From Chitinophagaceae bacterium (lineage in GTDB: Bacteria > Bacteroidota > Bacteroidia > Chitinophagales > Chitinophagaceae), in contig JACSRW010000044.1 of NCBI GenBank assembly GCA_014879565.1, forward strand, positions 1-64,000: a DNA stretch of 64,000 bases. The letters are read 5' to 3'. Below, one piece after another: positions 52,946 through 61,198 of this stretch. Below the pieces are notes generated by a model. The model saw nothing but the letters and a program-made list of their open reading frames with translations, did not search any database and was not told the DNA's origin. Numbering within the stretch: the first letter of the stretch is position 1; every line of letters begins with the position of its first letter. Position numbers and translations under genes: made by a program.

Positions 52946-53248
52946 TCATTGACAAAACCGGGTTTCTTCCTGTTTCCATTCCCGGTCCATATAAAAAGTA
53001 CCGAAAGGAAGCAACGAAGCCAGTCCTGCTTTTACCAGCCAGGCAAACGGAAGCTTATAGGTTCGTTTAACTTCCAGGGCCAGTATCCCCAGGGCCACAA
53101 ATAATATTCCGTGCAGGGATCCGACTACCGTAACGGCTTTGGGCATCTCCCAGAAATATTTCAGCGGCATGGCGATAAAGAGCAGTACGAGGAAAGAAAT
53201 GCCTTCGTAAAAGGCGATTTTGCGGAAGGGGGAATAGGGTTTTTTCAT
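52946..53248 (-). CDS. DUF3817 membrane protein
   Basis: 100 residues from MKKPYSPFRKIAFYEGISFL; the ATG at 53470 would add 74 residues of repeat-encoded sequence and was rejected. Three helices carry the family signature (RKIAFYEGISFLVLLFIAMP, LHGILFVALGILALE, LPFAWLVKAGLASLLPFGTF). DUF3817 is an uncharacterised integral-membrane family. A repeat-rich gap lies upstream. Confidence 0.87.
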   Translation of the reverse strand: MKKPYSPFRKIAFYEGISFLVLLFIAMPLKYFWEMPKAVTVVGSLHGILFVALGILALEVKRTYKLPFAWLVKAGLASLLPFGTFYMDREWKQEETRFCQ

Positions 53249-53252
53249 GAAG

Positions 53253-53318
53253 GGTTTGCTGTTTGACGTTTGTTGTTTGGATATCCCTGTTGTTTCACTC
53301 AAACAACAAACACCAAAC
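53253..53318. repeat. GTTTGTTGTTTG inverted repeat
   Basis: Perfect 12-bp arms GTTTGTTGTTTG (53268-53279) and CAAACAACAAAC (53300-53311) around a 20-nt loop. Weaker matching continues outwards (CTGTTTGAC / ACCAAACTG). It lies in the DUF3817 upstream region. Confidence 0.85.
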
Positions 53319-53348
53319 TGATGATTGTAAAAAGATTTTTTTTGTGAA

Positions 53349-53547
53349 ATAATGAGTGATGAGTGACAAGTGATGAGTAATGAGTGATGAGTAATGAGTG
53401 ATGAGTGATGAGTGAGGCGTGCTTTTTGAATCTGGTTTTGTAATAGCCCCTCCCCGAATACGGATAGCACAAATGGCTAAGGACACTTCATCGTTTACTC
53501 ATTACTCATTATTCATTACTCATTTCTCGTTATTCATTGTTCATCAG
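53349..53547. repeat. ATGAGTGATGAGT / ACTCATTACTCAT stuttered inverted repeat
   Basis: The left arm (53349-53415) repeats ATGAGTGATGAG; the right arm (53488-53547) repeats TTACTCATTACTCATT. They are imperfect reverse complements around about 72 nt with no gene. The right arm reaches the mqnC stop codon, so the hairpin could act as an mqnC terminator. Confidence 0.8.
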
Positions 53548-54668
53548 TAATTAATAATTTGTTCCTGTATTGTCTCCGGTATTTCCCGCCATTCGTACTG
53601 CTGGTTACGGAGCTGGGGTTCAAAACCGGCTTCGCGGATGGCTTCCTGCATACTGCGGTAGGTAAAGCGGTGCGGAGCGCCGGCGGCACTGACCACATTT
53701 TCTTCAATCATGATAGAGCCAAAATCATTGGCCCCGGCATGCAGACAGAGCTGGGCTGTTTGTTTGCCCACCGTCAGCCAGCTGGCCTGGATATTTTTAA
53801 TATTCGGCAGCATAATGCGGCTGAGGGCAATCATCCGGATATATTCTTCCGCGGTACTCAGGTTTTGCACCCCCCTGATTTTTGCCAGCAGGGTATCCAC
53901 ATCCTGAAAGGTCCAGGGAATAAAGGCCAGGAAACCTTTGGCGTCTGCCGGTTTTCGGCTTTGTACATCCCGGATCTTTACCAGGTGTTCAAATCTTTCT
54001 TCCACGGTTTCCACGTGACCAAACATCATCGTTGCAGAAGTAGTGATATGCAGTTTATGCGCTTCGTGCATAATGTCAAGCCATTCCTGCGCCCCGCATT
54101 TTCCTTTGCTGATCAGCCGCCGTACCCGGTCAACCAGGATTTCAGCACCCGCTCCGGGTAAAGAATCCATACCTGCTTCCTTCAGGGCCATCAGTACCTC
54201 GCGGTGGTTACTCTTTTCCAGTTTGGTGATATGTGCCACTTCGGGCGGGCCTAATGCATGCAGCCGGATATCCGGAAACTCGGCTTTGATCTGTCGGAAA
54301 GTGTCCACATAAAACTGCAGCCCCAGTTCCGGGTGATGGCCACCTTGCAGCAGGAGCTGGTCTCCGCCATATTTCACGGTTTCCCGGATCTTTTCCCGGT
54401 AAGCCGGCATATCGGTGATATAAGCTTCGGGGTGACCGGGAATACGATAGAAATTGCAGAACTTACAATTGGCGATACAGACATTAGTCGTATTCACATT
54501 CCGGTCAATCTGCCAGGTAACCTTTCCATGGGACACCTGTTTTTTCCGGAGTTCATCCGCCACAAACATCAGATCCGCCAGGGGAGCCTTATAATAGAGG
54601 TGCAGGCCCTCCTCCTCACTTAAAAAGCCAAAACCAAGGGCTTTGTCGTACAGTTCCTGTAAATGCAT
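53544..54668 (-). CDS. mqnC: cyclic dehypoxanthinyl futalosine synthase (menaquinone, futalosine pathway)
   Basis: 374 residues. The radical SAM cluster site is C64-x3-C68-x2-C71 (CIANCKFC), preceded by WQIDRNVNTTNVC. Other MqnC features are GGDQLLLQGGHHPELGL, LHALGPPEVAHI, DSLPGAGAEILVDRVR and IMIEENVVSAAG. It cyclises dehypoxanthine futalosine in the futalosine route to menaquinone. MqnE is similar but lacks this combination. The other mqn genes are not nearby. TAACTTCG lies only 4 nt before the ATG, so the message may be almost leaderless. Confidence 0.9.
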   Translation of the reverse strand: MHLQELYDKALGFGFLSEEEGLHLYYKAPLADLMFVADELRKKQVSHGKVTWQIDRNVNTTNVCIANCKFCNFYRIPGHPEAYITDMPAYREKIRETVKYGGDQLLLQGGHHPELGLQFYVDTFRQIKAEFPDIRLHALGPPEVAHITKLEKSNHREVLMALKEAGMDSLPGAGAEILVDRVRRLISKGKCGAQEWLDIMHEAHKLHITTSATMMFGHVETVEERFEHLVKIRDVQSRKPADAKGFLAFIPWTFQDVDTLLAKIRGVQNLSTAEEYIRMIALSRIMLPNIKNIQASWLTVGKQTAQLCLHAGANDFGSIMIEENVVSAAGAPHRFTYRSMQEAIREAGFEPQLRNQQYEWREIPETIQEQIINY

Positions 54669-54810
54669 TGTGCGAAGTTACACCAGTACAACAGATAATA
54701 TGACGAGTGGTTGTATTTCCCGTCCATATTGAATTAATTTTAGATAGAAAGACCCCTGGTCTGCATCATTTTATGCCGGTGGCCTGTCTATTATCTGAAC
54801 ACCTAACCAT

Positions 54811-56010
54811 ATGAAGTATTCCCTGTCCGGCATTTTACTGCTCCTGGGCTGGCTTTCCTGTTTGGAAACCAGGGCCCAGGAGGAATTTGTGGAACCACCC
54901 GCCAAACACATCACCACGGTACCCTTTACCCAGCTGACCGGGGGAATCATCATCCTGCGGGCCCGTTTTGACAGCCTGCCGGATACACTCAATTTCATCC
55001 TCGATACGGGGAGCAGCGGCATTTCTCTGGATTCTTCCACGGCCGATTACCTGGGGCTGGAGCCCGTTCCTACAGAAAGGACCATACGGGGTATTGCCGG
55101 CATACGGAAAGTGAATTTTCTGTATAATAAAACCCTGCATTTTCCGGGGCTCAGTATAAATAACCTCGATTTTCATATCAATGATTATGAAATACTGACC
55201 GCCGTATACGGGGAAAGGATTGATGGCATCATTGGTTATTCGGTGATCAGCCGCTATATCATGAAAGTGGATTATGACAGCAACCAGCTTCAGTTTTTCA
55301 CCAGGGGTATGATCCGGTATCCCCGTGGCGGATACCTCCTGAAGCCTGCAATCAGTCAGCTGGTATCCCAGCCGATGCGGGTAAAAGATGACCGGGCTGT
55401 TTACTCCCGATTCCTCTTTGATATGGGGGCCGGTCTTTGTCTGCTGCTGACCCGCGAATTTGTGGAAGACAGCAGTCTCTTCGTAAAAAAGAAAAAGATT
55501 TTTATCAAGGAGGCCGAAGGACTGGGTGGCAAACTGGATATGGATCTTACCGTGCTGAAAGAAGTGCGGCTGGGACCCTACCGGTTCCGGAATGTGCCGG
55601 TTTTTGTTTTTGATGATGAGTATAACGTGAGTTCCTACCCTTATATGGGAGGCATATTGGGCAATGATCTGCTGCGGCGTTTTAATGTCATCCTGAATTA
55701 CGCGAAAGGAGATATTCATATCATGCCCAATTCTCATTTCAATGATGTGTTTGACTATTCCTATTCCGGGCTGGAACTGTACCTGGTTAACGGACTGATC
55801 CTGGTGGGTGATGTGGCAAAGGGTTCGCCGGCCGAAGCAGCGGGGCTGATGGAGGGAGATGAAGTTATTGCCATCAATAAAAATATCGGGCATAACCTGA
55901 ATGCCTATAAAATAGCCCTGCAGCGACCTAATGAAAAAATTAAAATCATTGTACGCCGGGATGGCCTGATGCGGGAGTTTGAGTTCAAGGTTAAAAGCAT
56001 CCGGCAGTAG
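54811..56010 (+). CDS. retropepsin-like aspartyl protease with PDZ domain
   Basis: 399 residues with a signal peptide (MKYSLSGILLLLGWLSCLET). The first aspartyl lobe has D65-T-G (NFILDTGSSGISLDSS). The second lobe has D204 in LFDMGAGLC, where the usual DTG Thr is Met, so it may be less active. The PDZ domain (about 320-395: VGDVAKGSPAEAAGLMEGDE) ends the protein. This group is common in Bacteroidota, secreted or periplasmic, with unknown substrates. Confidence 0.88.
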   Translation: MKYSLSGILLLLGWLSCLETRAQEEFVEPPAKHITTVPFTQLTGGIIILRARFDSLPDTLNFILDTGSSGISLDSSTADYLGLEPVPTERTIRGIAGIRKVNFLYNKTLHFPGLSINNLDFHINDYEILTAVYGERIDGIIGYSVISRYIMKVDYDSNQLQFFTRGMIRYPRGGYLLKPAISQLVSQPMRVKDDRAVYSRFLFDMGAGLCLLLTREFVEDSSLFVKKKKIFIKEAEGLGGKLDMDLTVLKEVRLGPYRFRNVPVFVFDDEYNVSSYPYMGGILGNDLLRRFNVILNYAKGDIHIMPNSHFNDVFDYSYSGLELYLVNGLILVGDVAKGSPAEAAGLMEGDEVIAINKNIGHNLNAYKIALQRPNEKIKIIVRRDGLMREFEFKVKSIRQ

Positions 56011-56051
56011 CTTTTTCTGTATTTTTACCGCTTCAACAGCACAGCAGCAGT

Positions 56052-57287
56052 ATGATTCAATTTGAACGTTTTACCCTGGCCAATGGCCTGCGGGTGATTG
56101 TGCACCAGGATCTGAGTACTCCCATGGCCGTGGTGAATATTATGTATGATGTGGGCGCAAGGGATGAAGACCCGTCCAAAACAGGGTTTGCCCATCTTTT
56201 TGAGCACCTGATGTTCGGCGGATCGGTGAATATTCCGGAATATGACGAGCCCCTGCAAATGGCCGGAGGCGAAAACAATGCCTACACTACGAATGATCTG
56301 ACCAATTACTATATCTCCCTGCCGGCCGATAACCTGGAAACGGCTTTCTGGCTGGAAAGTGACCGGATGCTTTCGCTGGCTTTCAGTGAAAAAAGCCTGG
56401 AAACACAACGTAAAGTGGTTTGTGAAGAGTTTAAGGAGCATTACCTCACCAAACCCTACGGGGATGTGTGGCATAAAATGCGGGAACTGGCCTATAAAGT
56501 GCATCCCTACCGATGGATGACCATCGGTAAGGAACTGTCGCATATTGAAAACGCGCAGCTCGGGGATGTGAAGGACTTCTTTTTTAAACATTACCGCCCC
56601 GTAAATGCCGTGCTCGTTGTGGCCGGCAATGTAACAACGGAGAAAGTGAAAACCCTGGCCGAAAAATGGTTTGGGGATATTCCATCCGGAGAAAAGTATG
56701 TACGCAATCTGCCGCAGGAGCCTGAACAGACAGCAGCCCGGAAACTGACGGTGGAAGCAGATGTGCCCCTCGATGCATTTTATAAAACCTGGCACGCGGG
56801 CAGCCGGATGGAGCAGCGTTATTATACCACCGATCTGCTTACGGATATTCTGAGCGGTGGTGGTTCTTCGCGGTTGTACCAGTCACTCGTAAAAGAACAG
56901 AAGCTCTTCAGCAATATTGAATGTTATCATTTCGGCAGTACCGAAAACGGGCTGGTGGCTATTGAAGGGAAGCTGGTAAAAGGGATTAAGCCCGAAGACG
57001 GGGAAAAAGCCGTGGAAGCAGAGCTGACTAAATTAAAAACAGAACTGGTTCCTGAAAACGAGTTGCAAAAGGTGAAGAATAAAACCGAGAGTATGATCGC
57101 TTTTGAGGATATGAGTGTGATGAACCGGGCCAACAGCCTGGCCTATTATGAAACCCTCGGGGACGCAGCCTGGATGAATGCTGAATTACCCAAATACGCG
57201 AATGTATCGGTGGAAGCGATCCGGGAAGAAGCCAGGAAGATTTTCCGGGAGGAGAATTCAAATACGATTTATTACCACGCAAAGTAG
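56052..57287 (+). CDS. M16 family zinc metallopeptidase, catalytic subunit
   Basis: 411 residues. The inverted zinc motif HxxEH is H48-L-F-E51-H52 (HLFEHLMFGG), with the third ligand Glu near 125 (KVVCEEFKEH). No signal peptide is visible, so it is probably cytoplasmic or periplasmic by another route. It pairs with the next gene, which lacks the motif, as in heterodimeric M16B peptidases. The gap between them is 57 bp. TATTTTTA at 56020 may be its -7 element. Confidence 0.92.
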   Translation: MIQFERFTLANGLRVIVHQDLSTPMAVVNIMYDVGARDEDPSKTGFAHLFEHLMFGGSVNIPEYDEPLQMAGGENNAYTTNDLTNYYISLPADNLETAFWLESDRMLSLAFSEKSLETQRKVVCEEFKEHYLTKPYGDVWHKMRELAYKVHPYRWMTIGKELSHIENAQLGDVKDFFFKHYRPVNAVLVVAGNVTTEKVKTLAEKWFGDIPSGEKYVRNLPQEPEQTAARKLTVEADVPLDAFYKTWHAGSRMEQRYYTTDLLTDILSGGGSSRLYQSLVKEQKLFSNIECYHFGSTENGLVAIEGKLVKGIKPEDGEKAVEAELTKLKTELVPENELQKVKNKTESMIAFEDMSVMNRANSLAYYETLGDAAWMNAELPKYANVSVEAIREEARKIFREENSNTIYYHAK

Positions 57288-57344
57288 ACCTGCCGCTGCC
57301 CGGTATTGCGGAAAGAGATTTTAAAAAGTTTTGAAAGAAAGCAC

Positions 57345-58622
57345 ATGAGTATTGACAGAACAACAGCGCCCCCGATAGTGGATGCCGTAAATTTTAACCT
57401 GCAGCTGAAACCGTACCAGTCGTACACCTTACGTAACGGGGTGAAGGTATATGCCGTGGATGCAGGCGCTGAAGATGTGCTGCAGCTGGAATGGGTATTT
57501 TTTGCCGGGAACAGCCTGGAAGAACAGAACCTGGTGGCCGCAACGGCGAATTTTCTGCTGCGGAATGGTACTTCCCGGAAAACAGCCTTTCAGATCAATG
57601 AATATTTTGAGTATTACGGGGCCTACCTGAACCGGGCCTGTTATAATGAGACGGCCAGCATCACCCTGCATTGCCTGAATAAACATGCGGGAGAACTTCT
57701 TCCCGCTGTAAAGGAACTTATCGTGGACTCTGTAATGCCGGCGGAAGAACTGGCCATTTACCAGCAGAACATGAAGCAAAGGCTGAAGGTGAACCTGAAA
57801 AAAAGTGATTTTGTAGCCGGCCGCCTGATTGACACCTATCTCTACGGGGAAAAACACCCTTACGGCAAGTACAGCCGGGTGGAGGATTTTGATGCCCTGC
57901 AAAGGGAATCCCTGCTGGCGTTTTACCAGCAATATTATGTTCATGGCCGGCTCATTCTTTTTGCCGCCGGACGGATTCCGGAACATTTATTTGTGCAGCT
58001 TGATCAGCATTTTGGCGATTTACCCAATCAACCTGTTGAGGTTCCGGTTGCCCCGCTTTTTCCGGCAACCGAAAAAAAATACCGGATTACCAATGATCCC
58101 AATGGCGTTCAGGGCTCGATCCGGATTGCCCGACCCTTTCCTAACCGCCATCATCCCGACTTTTTAAAAGCCCAGGTACTCAATGCGCTCTTCGGAGGCT
58201 TTTTTGGCTCCCGGCTGATGAGTAATATCCGGGAGGACAAGGGGTATACCTATGGCATCCACAGTTTTCTCCTGAATCATATTCAGCATTCGGGCTGGAT
58301 GATCAGCACGGAAGCCGGAAAAGATGTAAGCGAAGCCACCGTGGCCGAGATTTATAAAGAAATGAAGGCCCTGCGCGAAGAGCCGGTGGATGAGGAAGAG
58401 TTGCTGCTCGTGCGCAATTACCTGATGGGCTCCATACTGGGTGATCTCGATGGTCCCTTCCAGCTCATCGGCCGCTGGAAAAATATCATTCTGAACAATC
58501 TTCCGGAATCGTATTTCTATGATTCTATCCGTACCATTAAGACCATTACGGCGGAAGAATTGCAGGCCCTGGCGGAAAAATACCTGCAGGAGGATGATTT
58601 TTATGAGCTGGTTGTTTTTTAA
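57345..58622 (+). CDS. M16 family peptidase-like protein, inactive partner
   Basis: 425 residues from MSIDRTTAPPIVDAVNFNLQ; a TTG at 57306 was rejected. It keeps the M16 fold (NGVKVYAVDAG, LRNGTSRKTAFQINEYFEYY) but has no HxxEH. It carries the substrate-binding SRLMSNIREDKGYTYGIHSF near residue 295. In M16B heterodimers the non-catalytic subunit contributes that segment, so it probably forms a complex with the 56052 gene product. Confidence 0.9.
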   Translation: MSIDRTTAPPIVDAVNFNLQLKPYQSYTLRNGVKVYAVDAGAEDVLQLEWVFFAGNSLEEQNLVAATANFLLRNGTSRKTAFQINEYFEYYGAYLNRACYNETASITLHCLNKHAGELLPAVKELIVDSVMPAEELAIYQQNMKQRLKVNLKKSDFVAGRLIDTYLYGEKHPYGKYSRVEDFDALQRESLLAFYQQYYVHGRLILFAAGRIPEHLFVQLDQHFGDLPNQPVEVPVAPLFPATEKKYRITNDPNGVQGSIRIARPFPNRHHPDFLKAQVLNALFGGFFGSRLMSNIREDKGYTYGIHSFLLNHIQHSGWMISTEAGKDVSEATVAEIYKEMKALREEPVDEEELLLVRNYLMGSILGDLDGPFQLIGRWKNIILNNLPESYFYDSIRTIKTITAEELQALAEKYLQEDDFYELVVF

Positions 58623-58682
58623 GGTATTTGTACTCTTTTATCTGCTTTTTCCGAAGCCGAAAAAATCTCCGAACTTAGTTCT

Positions 58683-60719
58683 ATGTTTTTCGACCGCAAG
58701 GATGTATCCGACGATCAGCTTGTTCATTTTTACCGGCGCCTGCTCTGGCCCCGGATGATTGAAGAGAAAATGCTGGTGCTGCTGCGCCAGGGTAAGATTT
58801 CCAAATGGTTCAGCGGAATCGGGCAGGAAGCGATTGCCGTGGGCGCGACCCTGGCACTTGAAACCGATGAGTGGATCATGCCCATGCACCGCAATCTCGG
58901 TGTATTCACGACCCGTGATATGCCGCTCAGCCGTTTGTTTATGCAATGGCAGGGCGCGAAGGAAGGGTACAGCAAGGCCCGGGAAAGAAGTTTTCATTTC
59001 GGATCACCCGAACATCATATATGTGGTATGATCTCCCACCTCGGTCCCCAGATGGCGATTGCCGATGGCGTGGCCCTGGCTCATAAACTTAAAAAGGAGA
59101 ATAAGGTATCCCTGGCCTTTACCGGTGATGGCGCCACCAGTGAAGGAGATTTTCACGAAGCGTTGAATGTGGCCGCGGTCTGGGACCTGCCGGTGATTTT
59201 TGTCATTGAGAATAATGGCTACGGGCTGAGTACACCCGTTAATGAGCAATACCGCTGTATCAGCCTGGTGGATAAGGCCAAGGGGTATGGGATGGAAGGG
59301 ATTCAGATTGACGGCAACAACCTGCTCACGGTCTATGACACTATTAAAGGAGTAAGGGATTTCTGTATTCAGCACCAGAAACCCTACCTGATTGAGTGTA
59401 TGACCTTCCGGATGCGCGGGCATGAAGAAGCCAGCGGCACCAAATATGTGCCGCAGGATCTGTTCCGGCTCTGGGAGCAGAAGGATCCGATAAAAAATTA
59501 TGAAGCCTATCTCAGTTCCATAGGGTTGCTGAATGAAGAAAGCATTCAGGCTATCCGGGAGGAATTCAAAACAAAAATAGAGGCAGAACTCAGCCTGGGT
59601 TTTGCCACCCCCCCGGTGATTCCCGACACCCGCGAAGAACTGGCGGATGTATATGCAAAGAAGCAGGAAAGCTGGCAGCTGACCGAAGGCAACTGGCAGC
59701 CCGATGTGAAAGTGATAGACAATTCCGGTGCTGCAGCGCCAGGTGATAAATCAGCCCCGGAAAAAAGGATGATTGATGCGATAAAGGAAGGGCTGTTCCA
59801 GTCCATGCAACGGCATAACAACCTTATCCTGATGGGGCAGGATATTGCCGAATATGGCGGTGCCTTTAAAATTACGGAGGGATTTGTCCAAGTATTCGGC
59901 AAAGACCGTGTACGCAATACCCCGCTTTGTGAAAGCGCTATTGTGGGCTCGGCGCTCGGCCTTTCGCTGGAAGGATTCAAGAGTATGATGGAGATGCAGT
60001 TTGCCGATTTTGTAACGGTTGGCTTCAACCAGATCGTGAATAATCTGGCGAAAATTCATTACCGCTGGGGACAAAATGCCGATGTGGTGATCCGGATGCC
60101 GACAGGTGGCGGTGTAGGGGCGGGACCTTTTCACAGCCAGAGCAATGAGGCCTGGTTTGTCCATACACCCGGACTGAAAGTGGTTTATCCAAGCACCCCG
60201 ATGGATGCCAAGGGACTGCTGATTGCCGCCATCAATGATCCCAACCCGGTGATGTATTTTGAACATAAGGCTCTCTACCGTGCGGTGAGCGGACCCGTGC
60301 CGGAAGAATATTATGAAATTGAAATCGGCAAAGCCCGCCAGGTGCGTACCGGAGAGGATATTTCAATCATTACCTATGGCAGTGGGGTACACTGGGCGGA
60401 AGAGCTGGCGGCCTTATATCCGGAGATTTCTTTTGATATACTGGACCTGCGCAGCCTCCTTCCGCTCGATTATGACGCGATCCGCGCGACAGTACGCCGT
60501 ACCGGACGGGTGCTGGTATTACATGAAGACACCCTTACCGGGGGCATTGGCGGGGAAATTGCCGCCTGGATCGCTGAGCATTGTTTTAGTTATCTTGACG
60601 CCCCGGTGAAACGTTGCGCATCACTGGATACACCGGTCCCCTTTAATACCGAACTGGAAAAGAATTTTATGGCCAAAGCCAGACTTGAAGAGATGGTGAT
60701 GGAGTTGATGAGCTATTAG
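58683..60719 (+). CDS. fused alpha/beta E1 component of 2-oxoacid dehydrogenase (branched-chain type)
   Basis: 678 residues. The alpha part (1 to ~330) has the thiamine-diphosphate motif GDGATSEGDFHEALNVAAVW from residue 148, ending ENNGYG. The beta part (~345-678) has MGQDIAEYGGAFKITEGF, ESAIVGSALGLSLEG, MPTGGGVGAGPFHSQS and HEDTLTGGIGGEIAAW. Fused E1 enzymes of this size in Bacteroidota act on branched-chain 2-oxoacids or pyruvate with E2/E3 elsewhere. The exact substrate cannot be read here. An AGTAGTG stutter follows the stop. Confidence 0.92.
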   Translation: MFFDRKDVSDDQLVHFYRRLLWPRMIEEKMLVLLRQGKISKWFSGIGQEAIAVGATLALETDEWIMPMHRNLGVFTTRDMPLSRLFMQWQGAKEGYSKARERSFHFGSPEHHICGMISHLGPQMAIADGVALAHKLKKENKVSLAFTGDGATSEGDFHEALNVAAVWDLPVIFVIENNGYGLSTPVNEQYRCISLVDKAKGYGMEGIQIDGNNLLTVYDTIKGVRDFCIQHQKPYLIECMTFRMRGHEEASGTKYVPQDLFRLWEQKDPIKNYEAYLSSIGLLNEESIQAIREEFKTKIEAELSLGFATPPVIPDTREELADVYAKKQESWQLTEGNWQPDVKVIDNSGAAAPGDKSAPEKRMIDAIKEGLFQSMQRHNNLILMGQDIAEYGGAFKITEGFVQVFGKDRVRNTPLCESAIVGSALGLSLEGFKSMMEMQFADFVTVGFNQIVNNLAKIHYRWGQNADVVIRMPTGGGVGAGPFHSQSNEAWFVHTPGLKVVYPSTPMDAKGLLIAAINDPNPVMYFEHKALYRAVSGPVPEEYYEIEIGKARQVRTGEDISIITYGSGVHWAEELAALYPEISFDILDLRSLLPLDYDAIRATVRRTGRVLVLHEDTLTGGIGGEIAAWIAEHCFSYLDAPVKRCASLDTPVPFNTELEKNFMAKARLEEMVMELMSY

Positions 60720-60744
60720 TAGTGAGTAGTGAGTAGTGAGTGGG
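60717..60744. repeat. AGTAGTG tandem stutter after the E1 gene
   Basis: Three to four imperfect copies of AGTAGTG directly after the stop codon. The remaining gap to 60878 is AT-rich with no clear gene. Confidence 0.7.
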
Positions 60745-60877
60745 GAGCGGGCTGCCGGGATGTTTTTTAATTGGCGGGGTTTTCGGAAAATTTCCAATCT
60801 TTTATTTCTTTTATAATACCCCCTCTGAAATCCTCCGTACCAGGTTGATCAGTTATTCATCATTTAAAACCTGGTTT

Positions 60878-61174
60878 ATGTACATTATCAGAGACATTTT
60901 CTACCTGCATTTCGGCCATTACCGGCCGGCAAAACAACTGCTGGATGATGCGCTCCGGGCGGGTTTGTTACCTGAAAACAAACAGGCGCGGGTCTTATCC
61001 GATTTTACCGGTGATGCTTACCGGCTGATTTTTGAAGAAGGATACGACACGCTGGGTGAGTATGAGCAGGCCCTATCGGGAAGTATGCGTAAGGATGAAT
61101 GGCAACAATGGTATGAAAAATTCAAGCCCCATGTGGAACGGAGCCACCGGGAAATATTGAAACGGGTGGTATAA
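60878..61174 (+). CDS. small alpha/beta protein, possibly dimeric alpha-beta-barrel (ABM-like)
   Basis: 98 residues from MYIIRDIFYLHFGHYRPAKQ; an ATG at 60740 would add 46 non-coding-looking residues. Strand-helix-strand-helix order (MYIIRDIFYLHFGHYRPAKQ, LIFEEGYDTLGEYEQAL, WYEKFKPHVERSHREILKRV) resembles antibiotic-biosynthesis-monooxygenase-like proteins. That is a fold guess only; function is unknown. It lies 24 bp upstream of the DUF418 gene, so probably co-transcribed. Confidence 0.7.
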   Translation: MYIIRDIFYLHFGHYRPAKQLLDDALRAGLLPENKQARVLSDFTGDAYRLIFEEGYDTLGEYEQALSGSMRKDEWQQWYEKFKPHVERSHREILKRVV

Positions 61175-61198
61175 AAGGGAACCAAAAACCAACCATAT

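Noticed and set aside
53249-53470. Extended start of the DUF3817 gene at 53470
   Set aside because: The added 74 residues are encoded by stutter repeats (SSLITHHSLLIT), and the family begins at 53248.
53349-53547. CRISPR array in the ATGAGTGATGAGT region
   Set aside because: Repeat words are short, adjacent and without unique spacers; arms are inverted, not direct. No cas genes are nearby.
53544-54668. MqnE instead of MqnC
   Set aside because: The sequence around the radical SAM site (WQIDRNVNTTNVC) and LPGAGAEIL fits MqnC better; some doubt remains without alignment.
54835-55893. Long minus-strand ORF (352 residues) opposite the aspartyl-protease gene
   Set aside because: Antisense to a protein with DTG and PDZ motifs; no recognisable content.
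57306-57344. TTG start for the inactive M16 partner
   Set aside because: An ATG at 57345 gives the family's normal N-terminus.
60740-60877. Extended start for the small ABM-like protein
   Set aside because: The extra residues are low-quality sequence and include repeat-adjacent bases; the ATG at 60878 begins the conserved-looking part.
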